Position numbers and translations under genes: made by a program | Notes under the pieces: model-generated | The model's input: only the letters and a program-made list of their open reading frames with translations | What the model was told of the DNA's origin: nothing | Databases searched by the model: none | Assembly: GCA_003222135.1 (NCBI GenBank) | Contig: QHUM01000045.1 | Coordinates: forward strand, 30,015-94,014 | Direction: 5' to 3' | From: Gemmatimonadota bacterium | GTDB taxonomy: Bacteria > Gemmatimonadota > Gemmatimonadetes > Gemmatimonadales > GWC2-71-9 | Length of the DNA stretch: 64,000 nt | Part shown: in pieces, positions 9,676 to 19,844 of the stretch | How positions within the stretch are numbered: position 1 is the first letter of the stretch | Layout: every line of letters starts with the position of its first letter

Positions 9676-11054
9676 GAGCGCTCGCCCGAGCTGACGGCTG
9701 ACGGCTGACCGCTCTTCAACGTCGCGTCCAGCGCCTCCGCGAACCGGCGCACGATCTCGTCGATCTCCTGCTCCGTCACGATGAACGGCGGCGCGACCAT
9801 CACGAGGTCCCCGTTCGTCCCATCGGCGTGACCGACGTTGGGCCACACGACGAGCCCCGCCTGCTGCGCGGCCTCGGTGAACGATTCGGCGAACCGGGCC
9901 GCGCGGGGCAACGCCGCGCGCGTGCCCTTGTCCTCGACGAACTCGATTCCTGCGAGCAGCCCGCGCCCCCGCACGTCCCCCACATGGGGCAGCTCCCGGA
10001 GCGCCGCCAGCCGCTCCTGCAGAACGCCACCCAGCGCGGCACACCGCTCCACCAGCTTGTGCCGCTTCAAGTGGCGGACGGCGGCGAGCCCGGCGGCGCA
10101 CGCCATCGGGTGGTGCGAGAACGTCTGCGCGTGCAGGAAGCTGCCGGACCCGTTGGCAATCACGTCGATGATCCGCTCCGGCGCCGCCACGGCGGAGAGC
10201 GCCGCGTACCCGCCCGAGATCCCTTTGCCGAGCGTCATGAGGTCCGGCACCGCGCCGTACGGCTCGATCGCCCACCACGTCCCCGTGCGGCCCGCGCCGC
10301 ACAGGATCTCGTCGGCGATGAAGAGCACCTGATGGCGGTCGCAGATCTCCCGCACCCGCCGGAAGTACTCGGGGCGGGGCGTGGATGCGCCGGTGGAGGA
10401 GCCGCCCACCGGCTCGGCGATGAACGCCGCCACGCGGCTCGCGCCGATCCGGGTGATCGCCTCTTCCAGCACCGCACCACTGCACACGCGACACGCGGGA
10501 TCGTCGCCGCGACAGCGGCAGCGGTAAGGATAGGAGGCGGGCACGCGATGCACGTCCACCAGCCAGTCACGGAACATCGTCTGGTATTGCTCGCGCGCCG
10601 AGGCGGAGAGCGCCAGGAGCGTGTTCCCATGATAGGCGGGTGCGAGCGCGATGATCTCGTGCTTCTCGGGTTTCCCCCACTCCACCCAGTACTGGCGCGC
10701 CAGCTTCAGCGCCGCTTCCACCGCCTCGGAGCCGCTCGACAGGAAGTACAGCTTGTCCATGTCCCCCGGGAGCGTAGCGGCGAGCTCTCGGGCGAGCTCC
10801 TCGACCGGCCCGTGGGTGAAGGCGGTGCCCGAGAGATAGCCGAACAGGCGGGCCTGCTGCGCCATGGCATCCGCGATCTCGGCGCTCGCATGGCCCAGAT
10901 TCGCGACGTACGCGCCGCCGACGGCGTCGAGGTAGCGCTTGCCGTCCTCGTCGATGAGCCAGCACCCCTCGCCGCGCACGATGCGCGGGAAAGTGCGCCC
11001 GAGCTTGCGGTAGAAGACGTGGCTGTCGGGATAGCGGTAGGCCGTCACGCGCAC
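9672..11054 (-). CDS. Class III aminotransferase (aspartate aminotransferase family protein)
   Basis: 460-residue fold-type I PLP enzyme with PLP Lys277 in MTLGKGISGGYAAL, IADEILCGAGRTGTWWA and a C-terminal VMVAPPFIVTEQEIDEIV. First gene of the operon, starting at a GTG (11054) that gives MRVTAYRYPDSHVFYR. Like the downstream paralogue it has an inserted four-cysteine patch, Cys179, Cys181, Cys188 and Cys191 (C-x-C-x6-C-x2-C). The last codons hold a tandem ctgacgg repeat (about 9690-9706), which gives a variable tail. Subfamily members include omega-amino acid:pyruvate and putrescine or taurine aminotransferases; substrate unknown. Confidence 0.86.
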   Translation of the reverse strand: MRVTAYRYPDSHVFYRKLGRTFPRIVRGEGCWLIDEDGKRYLDAVGGAYVANLGHASAEIADAMAQQARLFGYLSGTAFTHGPVEELARELAATLPGDMDKLYFLSSGSEAVEAALKLARQYWVEWGKPEKHEIIALAPAYHGNTLLALSASAREQYQTMFRDWLVDVHRVPASYPYRCRCRGDDPACRVCSGAVLEEAITRIGASRVAAFIAEPVGGSSTGASTPRPEYFRRVREICDRHQVLFIADEILCGAGRTGTWWAIEPYGAVPDLMTLGKGISGGYAALSAVAAPERIIDVIANGSGSFLHAQTFSHHPMACAAGLAAVRHLKRHKLVERCAALGGVLQERLAALRELPHVGDVRGRGLLAGIEFVEDKGTRAALPRAARFAESFTEAAQQAGLVVWPNVGHADGTNGDLVMVAPPFIVTEQEIDEIVRRFAEALDATLKSGQPSAVSSGERS

Positions 11055-11165
11055 TCCATTCGTTTCCGACTCCGCGGAAAGCTACGACGCCGGGGCCCCG
11101 ACGGCGAGCCGGACTAGCCCCGTCCCCGGCGGACGCTAGCTTACGTGCGGACCCACTCATTCACC

Positions 11166-13132
11166 ATGACCAAGCTCCTGCGCCTGTTGCTCGTCGCCCC
11201 GCTCGTGGGCGGCACACCCTTGCTCGCCCAAACGAGCGCGATCGCCCCCGGAGACAATCTCGTGACCGATGGCGTGCCGCCCGTCCCGGCGTCCATCGCG
11301 GAGGCCGCCCGCCGCTACAGTGAGTTTCGTTCGGCGGCGTTCTGGGACTGGCATCCGACACGTCGCGAGATGCTCGTCGGCACGAGGTTCGGCGACGCGC
11401 AGCAGCTCCACCGGGTGAAGCTCCCGGGGGGGGCGCGCACGCAACTCACGTTTTTTGCGGACCCCGTCTCGCAGGCGTCGTACCAGCCGATCGACGGCCG
11501 CTACATCGTGCTCGGCAAGGACGTGGGCGGCGGCGAGTTCTTCCAGAAGTACCGCTATGACGTCGCGACCGGCGATGTCACGCTGCTGACGGATGGCAAG
11601 TCCCGCAACGTCGGCGGGGTCTGGTCACACAAGGGCGACCGCTACGCCTATATGTCCACCCGACGCAATGGTCGGGACCTGGACCTGTGGGTGATGGACC
11701 CCGCCGATCCGCGGACCGATCGCCTGGTGGTCGAGCTCATGGGCGGCGGGTTTGCGCCGCTCGACTGGGCACCAGACGACCGCACGATCCTGCTGCACCA
11801 GGGGATCTCGGTGAACGAGAGCTACCTCTGGCTGGCCGACGTCGCCACCGGCGTGAAGACGCTGCTCACGACGCCCGGCGCAGACACGGTCGCCTACGGC
11901 GGGGGCGGAGCGCGGTTCAGCCGCGACGGCAAGGGGATCTATCTCACGACCGACCAGGGCTCGGAGGTGCGACGACTCGCGTATCTCACGTTGCTCGGCA
12001 AGCGCTACCGCTTCCTGAGCGACCGTCTCCCCTGGGACGTGGACGAGTTCGCCCCTTCCCCCGACGGGCGGTGGATCGCCTTCGTGACCAACGAAGACGG
12101 CGTCGGCGCGCTGCACGTGATCGGCGCCGCGACCGGCGCGGAGCGGCGCATCCCGAAGTTGCCGACGGGGCTGATCGGCAACGTCACCTGGCGCCGCACC
12201 GGCGCGGAGCTCGGCTTCTCGTTCAGCTCCGCCCGCTCAACCGAGGACGCCTATTCGCTCGACGTGCCGACGGGCCGACTGACGCGGTGGACTGAAAGCG
12301 AGACCGGTGGGCTCAATGGCGCGGATTTCGCGGAGCCGGAGCTGATCCACTGGCCGAGCGCCGACGGCCGCTCGATCTCCGGCTTCCTCTACATGCCCCC
12401 GACCCGCTTTTCCGGCCGGCGGCCCGTCATCATCAACATCCACGGTGGCCCGGAAGGCCAGTCACGTCCCGGGTTCCTGGGCCGCAACAACTACTACCTG
12501 AACGAGCTCGGCGTCGCGCTGATCTTCCCCAACGTCCGCGGCTCGACGGGCCACGGGAAGACCTTCGCCAAGCTCGACAACGGGACGTTGCGCGAGGGCG
12601 CGTACAAGGACATCGGCGCCCTGCTCGACTGGGTCCGCGCGCGCGCCGATCTGGACCCGGACCACGTGCTCGTGACCGGCGGGAGCTACGGCGGTCATAT
12701 GACGCTCGTGAGCGCGACGCTCTACAACGACCGGGTCTGCTGCACGGTGGACGTGGTCGGCATCTCCAACCTCGCCACGTTTCTCAAGAACACGTCCGGA
12801 TACCGCCAGGATCTGCGCCGCGTCGAGTATGGCGACGAGCGCGACTCCACCCAGCGGGCGTGGATGGAGCGCACCGCACCGCTCAACAACGTGAACAAGA
12901 TCACGAAGCCGCTGTTCATCGTCGCGGGGCTGAACGATCCGCGCGTGCCTCACAGCGAAGCCGACCAGATGGTCGCCGCCCTGAAGCAACGCAGCGTGCC
13001 GGTCTGGTATCTCCTGGCGAAGGACGAAGGTCACGGGTTCCGGAAAAAGGCCAACCAGGACTTCCAGTTCTACGCGACGATTCTCTTCACCCAACGCTAC
13101 CTCCTGGGCCAGGAGGTCTCGAACCTCACCCG

Positions 13133-13136
<4 letters not shown>
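11166..13136 (+). CDS. S9 family prolyl oligopeptidase-type peptidase, secreted
   Basis: 656 residues. Signal peptide at residues 1-22 (MTKLLRLLL...PLLAQ), then a WD40-like beta-propeller (repeats such as [13 protein letters not shown] and [12 protein letters not shown]), then an alpha/beta hydrolase domain. The triad is visible: Ser507 in GGSYGGH, Asp591 in LNDPRVP and His623 in DEGHGF. Members cut oligopeptides, often after Pro or as acylaminoacyl or dipeptidyl peptidases, probably in the periplasm. Start ATG 11166 gives a clean signal peptide; an upstream GTG at 11145 is possible but adds nothing. Divergent from the catabolic operon, and its stop overlaps the convergent aldo/keto reductase gene. 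Confidence 0.9.
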
Positions 13137-14119
<983 letters not shown>

Positions 14120-14231
14120 GTGACGACTCCTTGCGGGTCAGTGGGTATCAGTTGGCTGCAACCACGCAGGACGCCACCAGGTTCCGGACCGTCGCCGGCG
14201 CGACGTTGCTGCCCCCCGGCCACACCCGCAC

Positions 14232-15017
14232 TCACGCCTCGTCCCGGTCCACGACGTACACGTTGCGCTGCGCCGTCGGCACAATGACCATGTCGAGGAC
14301 GTTGACGTGCTCGGGCAGGTTGACCACATACGCGATCGCATCCGCGATGTCGTCGGCCGTGAGCGGCTGGAACCCGCGGTACACCGCCTTGGCGCGCGCC
14401 GCGTCGCCGTGGAACCGCACCTCGGAGAACTCCGTTTCCGCGAACCCCGGGTCGACGCTCGAGACGCGAATCGGCGTCCCCGCCACGTCCAGGTTCATCC
14501 CCTCCGAGAGCGCGCGCACGCCGTACTTCGTGGCGTTGTAGACGTTTCCCTGCGGGTACGTCATGTGTCCGGCGGTCGAGCCGATGTTCACCACGTGGCC
14601 CCGCCGCCGCGCCACCATGTGCGGCAGGATCGCGCGGGTGACATTGAGTAGGCCCTTCAAGTTCGTGTCGATCATGCGATCCCAGTCCTCGGGGTCGCCC
14701 TCGTAGATCTTCGACATCCCGCTCGCGAGACCGGCGTTGTTGATCAGCACATCCGGGACGTGCCCGCCAGCGACGAGGTCGGCGGCGGCCCGGTTCACCA
14801 CCGCCCGATCGCGCACGTCCACCTGCGCGAGCAGCACGGACGTCCCGTGGCGCTCCCGCAGCTCGGCGGTGAGCCGCTCGAGCCGGTCGACGCGGCGCGC
14901 CCACAACACGAGCGTCGCGCCCTCCGCGGCGAAGCGGCGTGCGCACGCCGCGCCGATCCCCGAGCTCGCGCCGGTGACGAGCACCAGCTTTCCCTCGATC
15001 CGATTGATCCGATCCAT
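14232..15017 (-). CDS. SDR family NAD(P)-dependent oxidoreductase
   Basis: 261-residue classical short-chain dehydrogenase. Cofactor motif TGASSGIG is at residues 15-22, the NNAG motif is in LINNAGLASG, and the catalytic YNATKYG gives Tyr and Lys with an upstream Ser. Closest in style to the YdfG/serine-3-dehydrogenase group acting on 3-hydroxy acids or sugars. Paired with the aldo/keto reductase downstream. Start ATG 15017. Confidence 0.9.
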   Translation of the reverse strand: MDRINRIEGKLVLVTGASSGIGAACARRFAAEGATLVLWARRVDRLERLTAELRERHGTSVLLAQVDVRDRAVVNRAAADLVAGGHVPDVLINNAGLASGMSKIYEGDPEDWDRMIDTNLKGLLNVTRAILPHMVARRRGHVVNIGSTAGHMTYPQGNVYNATKYGVRALSEGMNLDVAGTPIRVSSVDPGFAETEFSEVRFHGDAARAKAVYRGFQPLTADDIADAIAYVVNLPEHVNVLDMVIVPTAQRNVYVVDRDEA

Positions 15018-15233
15018 GACGCCCTTACGCCCTCCCCGAGTCGGTCACATGGTGGAGCCGGCGTCCCAACTTGACAAGGTGGCAGCGCCACGCGTGCCGG
15101 CCGTCGCGCACTGCAACCTATCCGAACGCCCCGATGGCGGCACCCGAGAATCTCCCCGGGGGTACGACCGGTCTTCACCGCCGGAGTCCGTGCGGCCCCG
15201 GCGCTCCACTTCGTAACACAGGGAGGTGCTCCC

Positions 15234-15701
15234 ATGTCACAACTCACCGTGCTTCGGACACCGCTCCTCGCCGCGCTCGCCGGGTTGCTTCTGCCCGGCG
15301 TCGCGACGCGGAGCGGCAACGCCCCTGAGCCCTCGCGGCTCGTCTTCCGGACGGAGTTCGCGGGCGTCGATAAGGCCGGCGACTGCTTGTGGAGCGGGCG
15401 GGTCGACGGGGACGGCGGCGCCGTCGTGACGCTCGCGCTCCGGCAGGTGGAAGACCCGGCGCAGGCGGCGAACCCCGTCTGGCACGTACGCGCACACTGG
15501 TCCCTCACGGCGCCCCGCCCCGGTCGCTCCTTCTCGGCCGACTTGGAGGGGATGGTGGATTGGAAAGCGGGCGTGGGGCGTCTGAGCGGGGTCATCACCA
15601 GCGGGTGGATGCGCGGCGGGTGGGTCCAGCAGGACGCCCGGCTGGTCTCGGGCGACGTGCGCGGCACGCTCCAGATCACCCCGGCCCTCGCTTCGCGGTA
15701 G
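15234..15701 (+). CDS. Hypothetical exported protein
   Basis: 155 residues, not recognised. The N-terminus (TVLRTPLLAALAGLLLPGVATRSG) looks like a signal peptide or anchor. The rest is beta-rich, with alternating residues and W-rich segments (CLWSGRVDGDG, WHVRAHWSLTA, GWMRGGWVQQDA), suggesting a small secreted beta-barrel or sandwich. A strong Shine-Dalgarno (GGGAGGTG at about 15222-15229) supports this start at ATG 15234. Stands alone between two divergently oriented genes, and an array of hairpins follows it. Confidence 0.7.
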   Translation: MSQLTVLRTPLLAALAGLLLPGVATRSGNAPEPSRLVFRTEFAGVDKAGDCLWSGRVDGDGGAVVTLALRQVEDPAQAANPVWHVRAHWSLTAPRPGRSFSADLEGMVDWKAGVGRLSGVITSGWMRGGWVQQDARLVSGDVRGTLQITPALASR

Positions 15702-15702
15702 C

Positions 15703-15791
15703 GCACACGCTTCAGCGTTGTGCCACCGAGCTCGTCCGGCAGCGGGCACGCTTCAGCGTTGTGCCTCGCCGAGCCCATCCTTCAGGATGGG
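15703..15791. terminator. Cluster of three short hairpins sharing a CTTCAG apex; putative bidirectional terminator
   Basis: In the gap between the convergent 15701 and 15841 gene ends, the 19-base sequence cacgcttcagcgttgtgcc occurs twice (15706-15724 and 15747-15765). Each copy folds with its flank into an imperfect hairpin with a one-base bulge. A third perfect hairpin, CCCATCC-ttca-GGATGGG, spans 15774-15791. All three have CTTCAG at the apex. No U-tract follows, so if they terminate transcription it would be in an atypical or Rho-assisted way; mRNA 3'-end protection is equally plausible. Confidence 0.5.
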
Positions 15792-15840
15792 GAAACGCGT
15801 ACGATGACTCGGACCTGGAGTCTCCGCCGCGCCCCCGGGC

Positions 15841-16974
15841 TCACCGCATGTTCCCCGTGTGTCCCAAGGAGTAGCGCCCGGGCTGTGGCCACACGCACAG
15901 CCCGTGCGGCTCCCGGCCGACCGGGATGCGGTGCGTGAGCCGGCCGGTCTGCGCGTCGAAGACGTACACCTCGCTGTCGTAGCGACCCGAGAGCCACAGC
16001 TCCCGCCCGTCGGCGGTCACGTTCCCCATGTCGGGGCTCCCGCCGCCCGGCACCGGCCAGGTGGCGACGATCCGCTGCGTCGCGGGATCCAGCACGGTGA
16101 TGCTCCCCGGTCCGTGGCGGCCGCCCGCGGTGGTATTCCATCCGCGGTTGCTGATGTACATCCGACGCCCGTCCCGGCTGGGGTAGATGCCGTGCGTGCC
16201 CTTTCCGGTCGCGACGAACCCGATGCGGCGGAAGGCGTCCGGGTCTACCAGGTAAACGCCGTTCGCCATCATGTCGGCGACGTAGAACACATGCCCGTCG
16301 GGCGACGCGCGGATGTCCTGCGGCATGGCCCGGGCGCCCAGCCCGTCGGGATCGAGCACCAGATACCCGACCACGCGACGGGCGGAGACGTCGAGTTTGA
16401 GCAGCTCGCCCGAGAACTCGCACGTCGCGATGGCGTAGCGCCCGTCGGCCGTAAACTCCATGTGGTCCACGCCCTTGCACTCGACCGGCACTGATTGGAC
16501 GAGGGACATCGTGTGTGCGTCCCGGAAATCGAGCCGCCGCAACCGCTCGGCCACGACGATGGCCCAGCGGCCATCGGGCGTGAAATACATGTTGTACGGA
16601 TCGGCGACCGGCACGCTCTCCCCTTCACGGCCGTTCGCAGGATCGATCGGTGTGAGTGTGTTTCCGAGGTTGTTCGCTACCCACAGGGTCGCGAGGTCGT
16701 ACGACGGCACCACGTGCTGCGGCAGGGCGCCGGTCGCGAAGGTGCGCAGCGCGCGATAGGTCAACGGGTCGATCACCGTGACCGTGCCGTCTTTGCTGTT
16801 AGGCACGTACACGAACGGCACGGCGCGCCGCGCCGCCGGGCTGAGCATCCCGGCGCCGGCGGCGGCATACAGGTTCGGCGGCACGCTATCCAAGGGGGCC
16901 CGCGTCTGGGCGGCGCCCGGCCCCGCGGCGGCGACCACCAGCGTTGCGAGTACGGCGTTGCGCATACGCACCAT
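15841..16974 (-). CDS. YncE/YVTN-family beta-propeller protein, exported
   Basis: About 377 residues. Signal peptide MVRMRNAVLATLVVAAAGPGAAQ, followed by repeated propeller blades of the YVTN type: VPFVYVPNSKDGTVTVIDPLTYR, TLWVANNLGNTLTPIDP, MYISNRGWNTTAG and ELWLSGRYDSEVYVFDAQTGR. Such proteins are surface or periplasmic binding scaffolds, with roles from DNA or peptide binding to serving as dehydrogenase subunits; no catalytic residues can be pointed to. Start taken at ATG 16974; an ATG at 16965 is almost as good. Divergent from the M14 peptidase. Confidence 0.82.
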   Translation of the reverse strand: MVRMRNAVLATLVVAAAGPGAAQTRAPLDSVPPNLYAAAGAGMLSPAARRAVPFVYVPNSKDGTVTVIDPLTYRALRTFATGALPQHVVPSYDLATLWVANNLGNTLTPIDPANGREGESVPVADPYNMYFTPDGRWAIVVAERLRRLDFRDAHTMSLVQSVPVECKGVDHMEFTADGRYAIATCEFSGELLKLDVSARRVVGYLVLDPDGLGARAMPQDIRASPDGHVFYVADMMANGVYLVDPDAFRRIGFVATGKGTHGIYPSRDGRRMYISNRGWNTTAGGRHGPGSITVLDPATQRIVATWPVPGGGSPDMGNVTADGRELWLSGRYDSEVYVFDAQTGRLTHRIPVGREPHGLCVWPQPGRYSLGHTGNMR

Positions 16975-17054
16975 GACGAGAGTCACCCAGCCTGGCACCA
17001 TGACCGCGCACGGATAGTTTACTGCACGCCCGGTCCGAATTGCGAGTCCCCTGC

Positions 17055-19844
17055 ATGCTGCATATGCCGAGAATCGCCGTCTTGCTGGTTGCCGCCACGC
17101 TGGTGGCGTCGCCCGCCCCCGCCCCCGCGCAGCGCCGCGTCACGATGCCGCGACAAGCCCTCGGCTTCGACGTCGGCGCGGACTATCACCTCGCCACCTA
17201 CACGCAGCTCGAGGCGTACTGGCGGACGCTCGCCAGGGAGTCGCCGCGTATGGCGCTGCGCGAGATCGGCAAGACCGCCGAGGGCCGGCCCCAACTCATG
17301 GCAATCATCACCGCCCCCGAGAACCACAAGCGCCTCGCTCACTATCAGGATATCGCTCGGCGGCTGACGCGGGCGGAGGGGCTGAGTGACGGGCAGGCAC
17401 ACGCGCTGGCCCGCGACGGGAAGGCGGTGGTGTGGATCGATGGTGGCCTGCACGCCACCGAGGTGCTGGGCGCGCATCAGCTGATGGAGCTCGTCTATCA
17501 AATGGTGAGCCGGGACGACCCCGAGACCCGCCGCATCCTCGACGACGTCATCCTGCTCGCGGTGCATGCGAACCCCGACGGCATGGAGCTGGTCTCGAGC
17601 TGGTACATGCGCGAGGCGGACTCGCTCAAGCGCTCGACGGCGGGCATCCCGCGGCTGTACCAGAAATACATCGGCCACGACAACAACCGCGACTTCTACA
17701 TGGTGACCCAACCCGAGACCGAGCACATGGCCCGGGTCATGTTTCGGGAGTGGTTCCCGCAAATCGTCTACAACCACCACCAGACGGGCCCGGCCGGCAC
17801 CGTGCTGTTCGCACCGCCGTTCCGCGATCCGTTCAATTACTACTTCGACCCGCTCGTGCCGATCGGGATCGACATGGTCGCCGCCGCGATGCACGAACGC
17901 TTCCTCGCGGAGGGGAAGCCGGGGGCGACCATGCGCTCGGGGGCGCCGTACTCGACGTGGTGGAACGGTGGGCTGCGGACCACGGCGTACTTCCACAACA
18001 TGATCGGGCTCCTGACGGAGGCGATCGGCAACCCGACGCCGATCGATATCCCGTTCGTCCCCGACCGTGCGCTGCCAAAGGGCGATATGCCGTCACCCAT
18101 CGAGCCGCAGCAGTGGCACTTTCGGCAGTCGATCGACTACTCCATCACCGCCGACCGCGCGATCCTCGATTACGCCTCGCGCTACCGCGAGACGCTGCTG
18201 TACAACATCTACCGCATGGGAGAGAATGCGATCGAGCGCGGCAGCGCGGACCACTGGACGGTGCACCCGCAGCTCATCGAGGCCGTCAAGGCGGCGGCGC
18301 TGAAAGACAGCGCGCTCGACACCATCCGGAGCGCGCGTACGCGGGACGGCCGGGTGCCCACGAAGTACTTCGCCCTGCTGCACGAGCCGGCGCTGCGCGA
18401 CCCGCGCGGCTACATTCTTCCGTCCGACCAGGCCGATTTCCCGACCGCCACCAAGTTCGTGAATACGCTGATCAAGAACGGCGTGACGGTGCTGCGGGCG
18501 ACGCGGGACTTCGACGCGGCGGGCCGGCACTATCCTGCCCAGTCCTACGTCGTGAAGGCGGCCCAGGCGTTCCGGCCGCACGTCCTCGACATGTTCGAGC
18601 CGCAGGACCACCCCAACGACTTTCAGTATCCGGGCGGCCCGCCGATCCCGCCGTACGACAACGCGGGCTGGACCCTGGCCTATCAGATGGGCGTGGCCTT
18701 CGATCGCATTCTGGACCGATTCGACGGTCCGTTCGAGCCCGTGAGAGACACGGCGACGCCGCCCCGCGGCACGGTCAGCCACGCGGACGGCGCCGCCGGC
18801 TTCCTGCTGAGTCATCGCGTGAACGACGCGGCGGTCGCCACCAATCGGCTGCTCGCCAAGGGGGAGGAAGTCGACTGGCTCGTACAGCGGGTCGCGGCGA
18901 ACGGCGGCGATTACCCCGCCGGCACGATCTTCATCCCGGCCACGCCCGCGAGCGTTCCGCTCGTGCGGCAGCTCGCGACCGACCTCGGCCTGAGCTTCGA
19001 CGGGCTCGCCACCCGCCCGGCGCAAGCGCTGCGCGTGCACCCCGTGCGCATCGGGTTGTGGGACCGCTACGGGGGCTCGATCCCGTCCGGCTGGACCCGC
19101 TGGCTGCTCGAGCGGTTCGAGTTCCCCTTCGAGGTCGTCTATCCGCCGACGCTCGACGCCGGCAAACTCGCCGACCGCTACGACGTGCTCGTCTTCCCCG
19201 ACGGCGCGATCCCGCTGAATGACCGTGACCCGGAGGACGACTTCGTCGGCCCGCCTCCGGCACCCGAGACGATTCCGGCGGAGTACCGGAACCGGCTCGG
19301 CCGCGTCACCCTGCAGAAGACCGTGCCGCTGCTGCGACAATTCCTCGCCGACGGCGGCACCATCATCGCGCTCGGGAGCGCAACCAGCCTGGGTCAGCAT
19401 ATCGGTCTCCCGCTCGCCAGCCACCTGGTGTTGGACGGGAAGCCCCTCCCGCGCTCCAGGTTTTACGTGCCGGGCTCGCTGCTCCAGGCACGCGTCGACA
19501 CGACGCGCCCGCTCGCCTACGGCATCCCGGGGCGAGTCGATGTGTTCTTCGACAACAGCCCCGTGTTCGATCTCCGTCCCGATGCGGCCGTCGCCGGCCT
19601 GCGCCCGGTGGCGTGGTTCGACTCGGACCATCCGCTGCGCAGCGGCTGGGCGTGGGGCCAACAGTATCTCAAGGATGGCGTCGCGGCCATCGAGGCGCCG
19701 ATCGGCGACAAAGGCGGGAAGCTGCTGCTGTTCGGGCCGGCGATCCTGAACCGCGGCCAGCCGCACGGGACGTTCAAGCTCTTCTTCAATGGGATCTACC
19801 TTGCCCGCGCCGCGCCGGCTGCTCCGGCTAACGCCAATCGATGA
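17055..19844 (+). CDS. M14 family zinc carboxypeptidase, secreted, large
   Basis: 929 residues. The signal peptide ends at APAPAQ. The M14 domain occupies the first 350 residues or so, with the zinc motif HATE at His133/Glu136, the NPDGME segment, and NRDFYMVTQPE further on. The remaining 500 or more residues have no obvious catalytic motif and include a glutamine amidotransferase-like stretch (YDVLVFPDGAIPL, FLADGGTIIALGSATSLGQ) as seen in other large Gemmatimonadota M14 proteins. It would trim C-terminal residues of peptides outside the cytoplasm. Start ATG 17055 is preferred over ATG 17064 or TTG 17040. Its end overlaps the convergent quinone reductase gene by 17 bases. Confidence 0.88.
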   Translation: MLHMPRIAVLLVAATLVASPAPAPAQRRVTMPRQALGFDVGADYHLATYTQLEAYWRTLARESPRMALREIGKTAEGRPQLMAIITAPENHKRLAHYQDIARRLTRAEGLSDGQAHALARDGKAVVWIDGGLHATEVLGAHQLMELVYQMVSRDDPETRRILDDVILLAVHANPDGMELVSSWYMREADSLKRSTAGIPRLYQKYIGHDNNRDFYMVTQPETEHMARVMFREWFPQIVYNHHQTGPAGTVLFAPPFRDPFNYYFDPLVPIGIDMVAAAMHERFLAEGKPGATMRSGAPYSTWWNGGLRTTAYFHNMIGLLTEAIGNPTPIDIPFVPDRALPKGDMPSPIEPQQWHFRQSIDYSITADRAILDYASRYRETLLYNIYRMGENAIERGSADHWTVHPQLIEAVKAAALKDSALDTIRSARTRDGRVPTKYFALLHEPALRDPRGYILPSDQADFPTATKFVNTLIKNGVTVLRATRDFDAAGRHYPAQSYVVKAAQAFRPHVLDMFEPQDHPNDFQYPGGPPIPPYDNAGWTLAYQMGVAFDRILDRFDGPFEPVRDTATPPRGTVSHADGAAGFLLSHRVNDAAVATNRLLAKGEEVDWLVQRVAANGGDYPAGTIFIPATPASVPLVRQLATDLGLSFDGLATRPAQALRVHPVRIGLWDRYGGSIPSGWTRWLLERFEFPFEVVYPPTLDAGKLADRYDVLVFPDGAIPLNDRDPEDDFVGPPPAPETIPAEYRNRLGRVTLQKTVPLLRQFLADGGTIIALGSATSLGQHIGLPLASHLVLDGKPLPRSRFYVPGSLLQARVDTTRPLAYGIPGRVDVFFDNSPVFDLRPDAAVAGLRPVAWFDSDHPLRSGWAWGQQYLKDGVAAIEAPIGDKGGKLLLFGPAILNRGQPHGTFKLFFNGIYLARAAPAAPANANR

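Noticed and set aside
9690..9710. Tandem ctgacgg units as a mobile-element footprint
   Set aside because: Only about three 7-base units at the end of a coding region with no flanking inverted repeats or target duplications.
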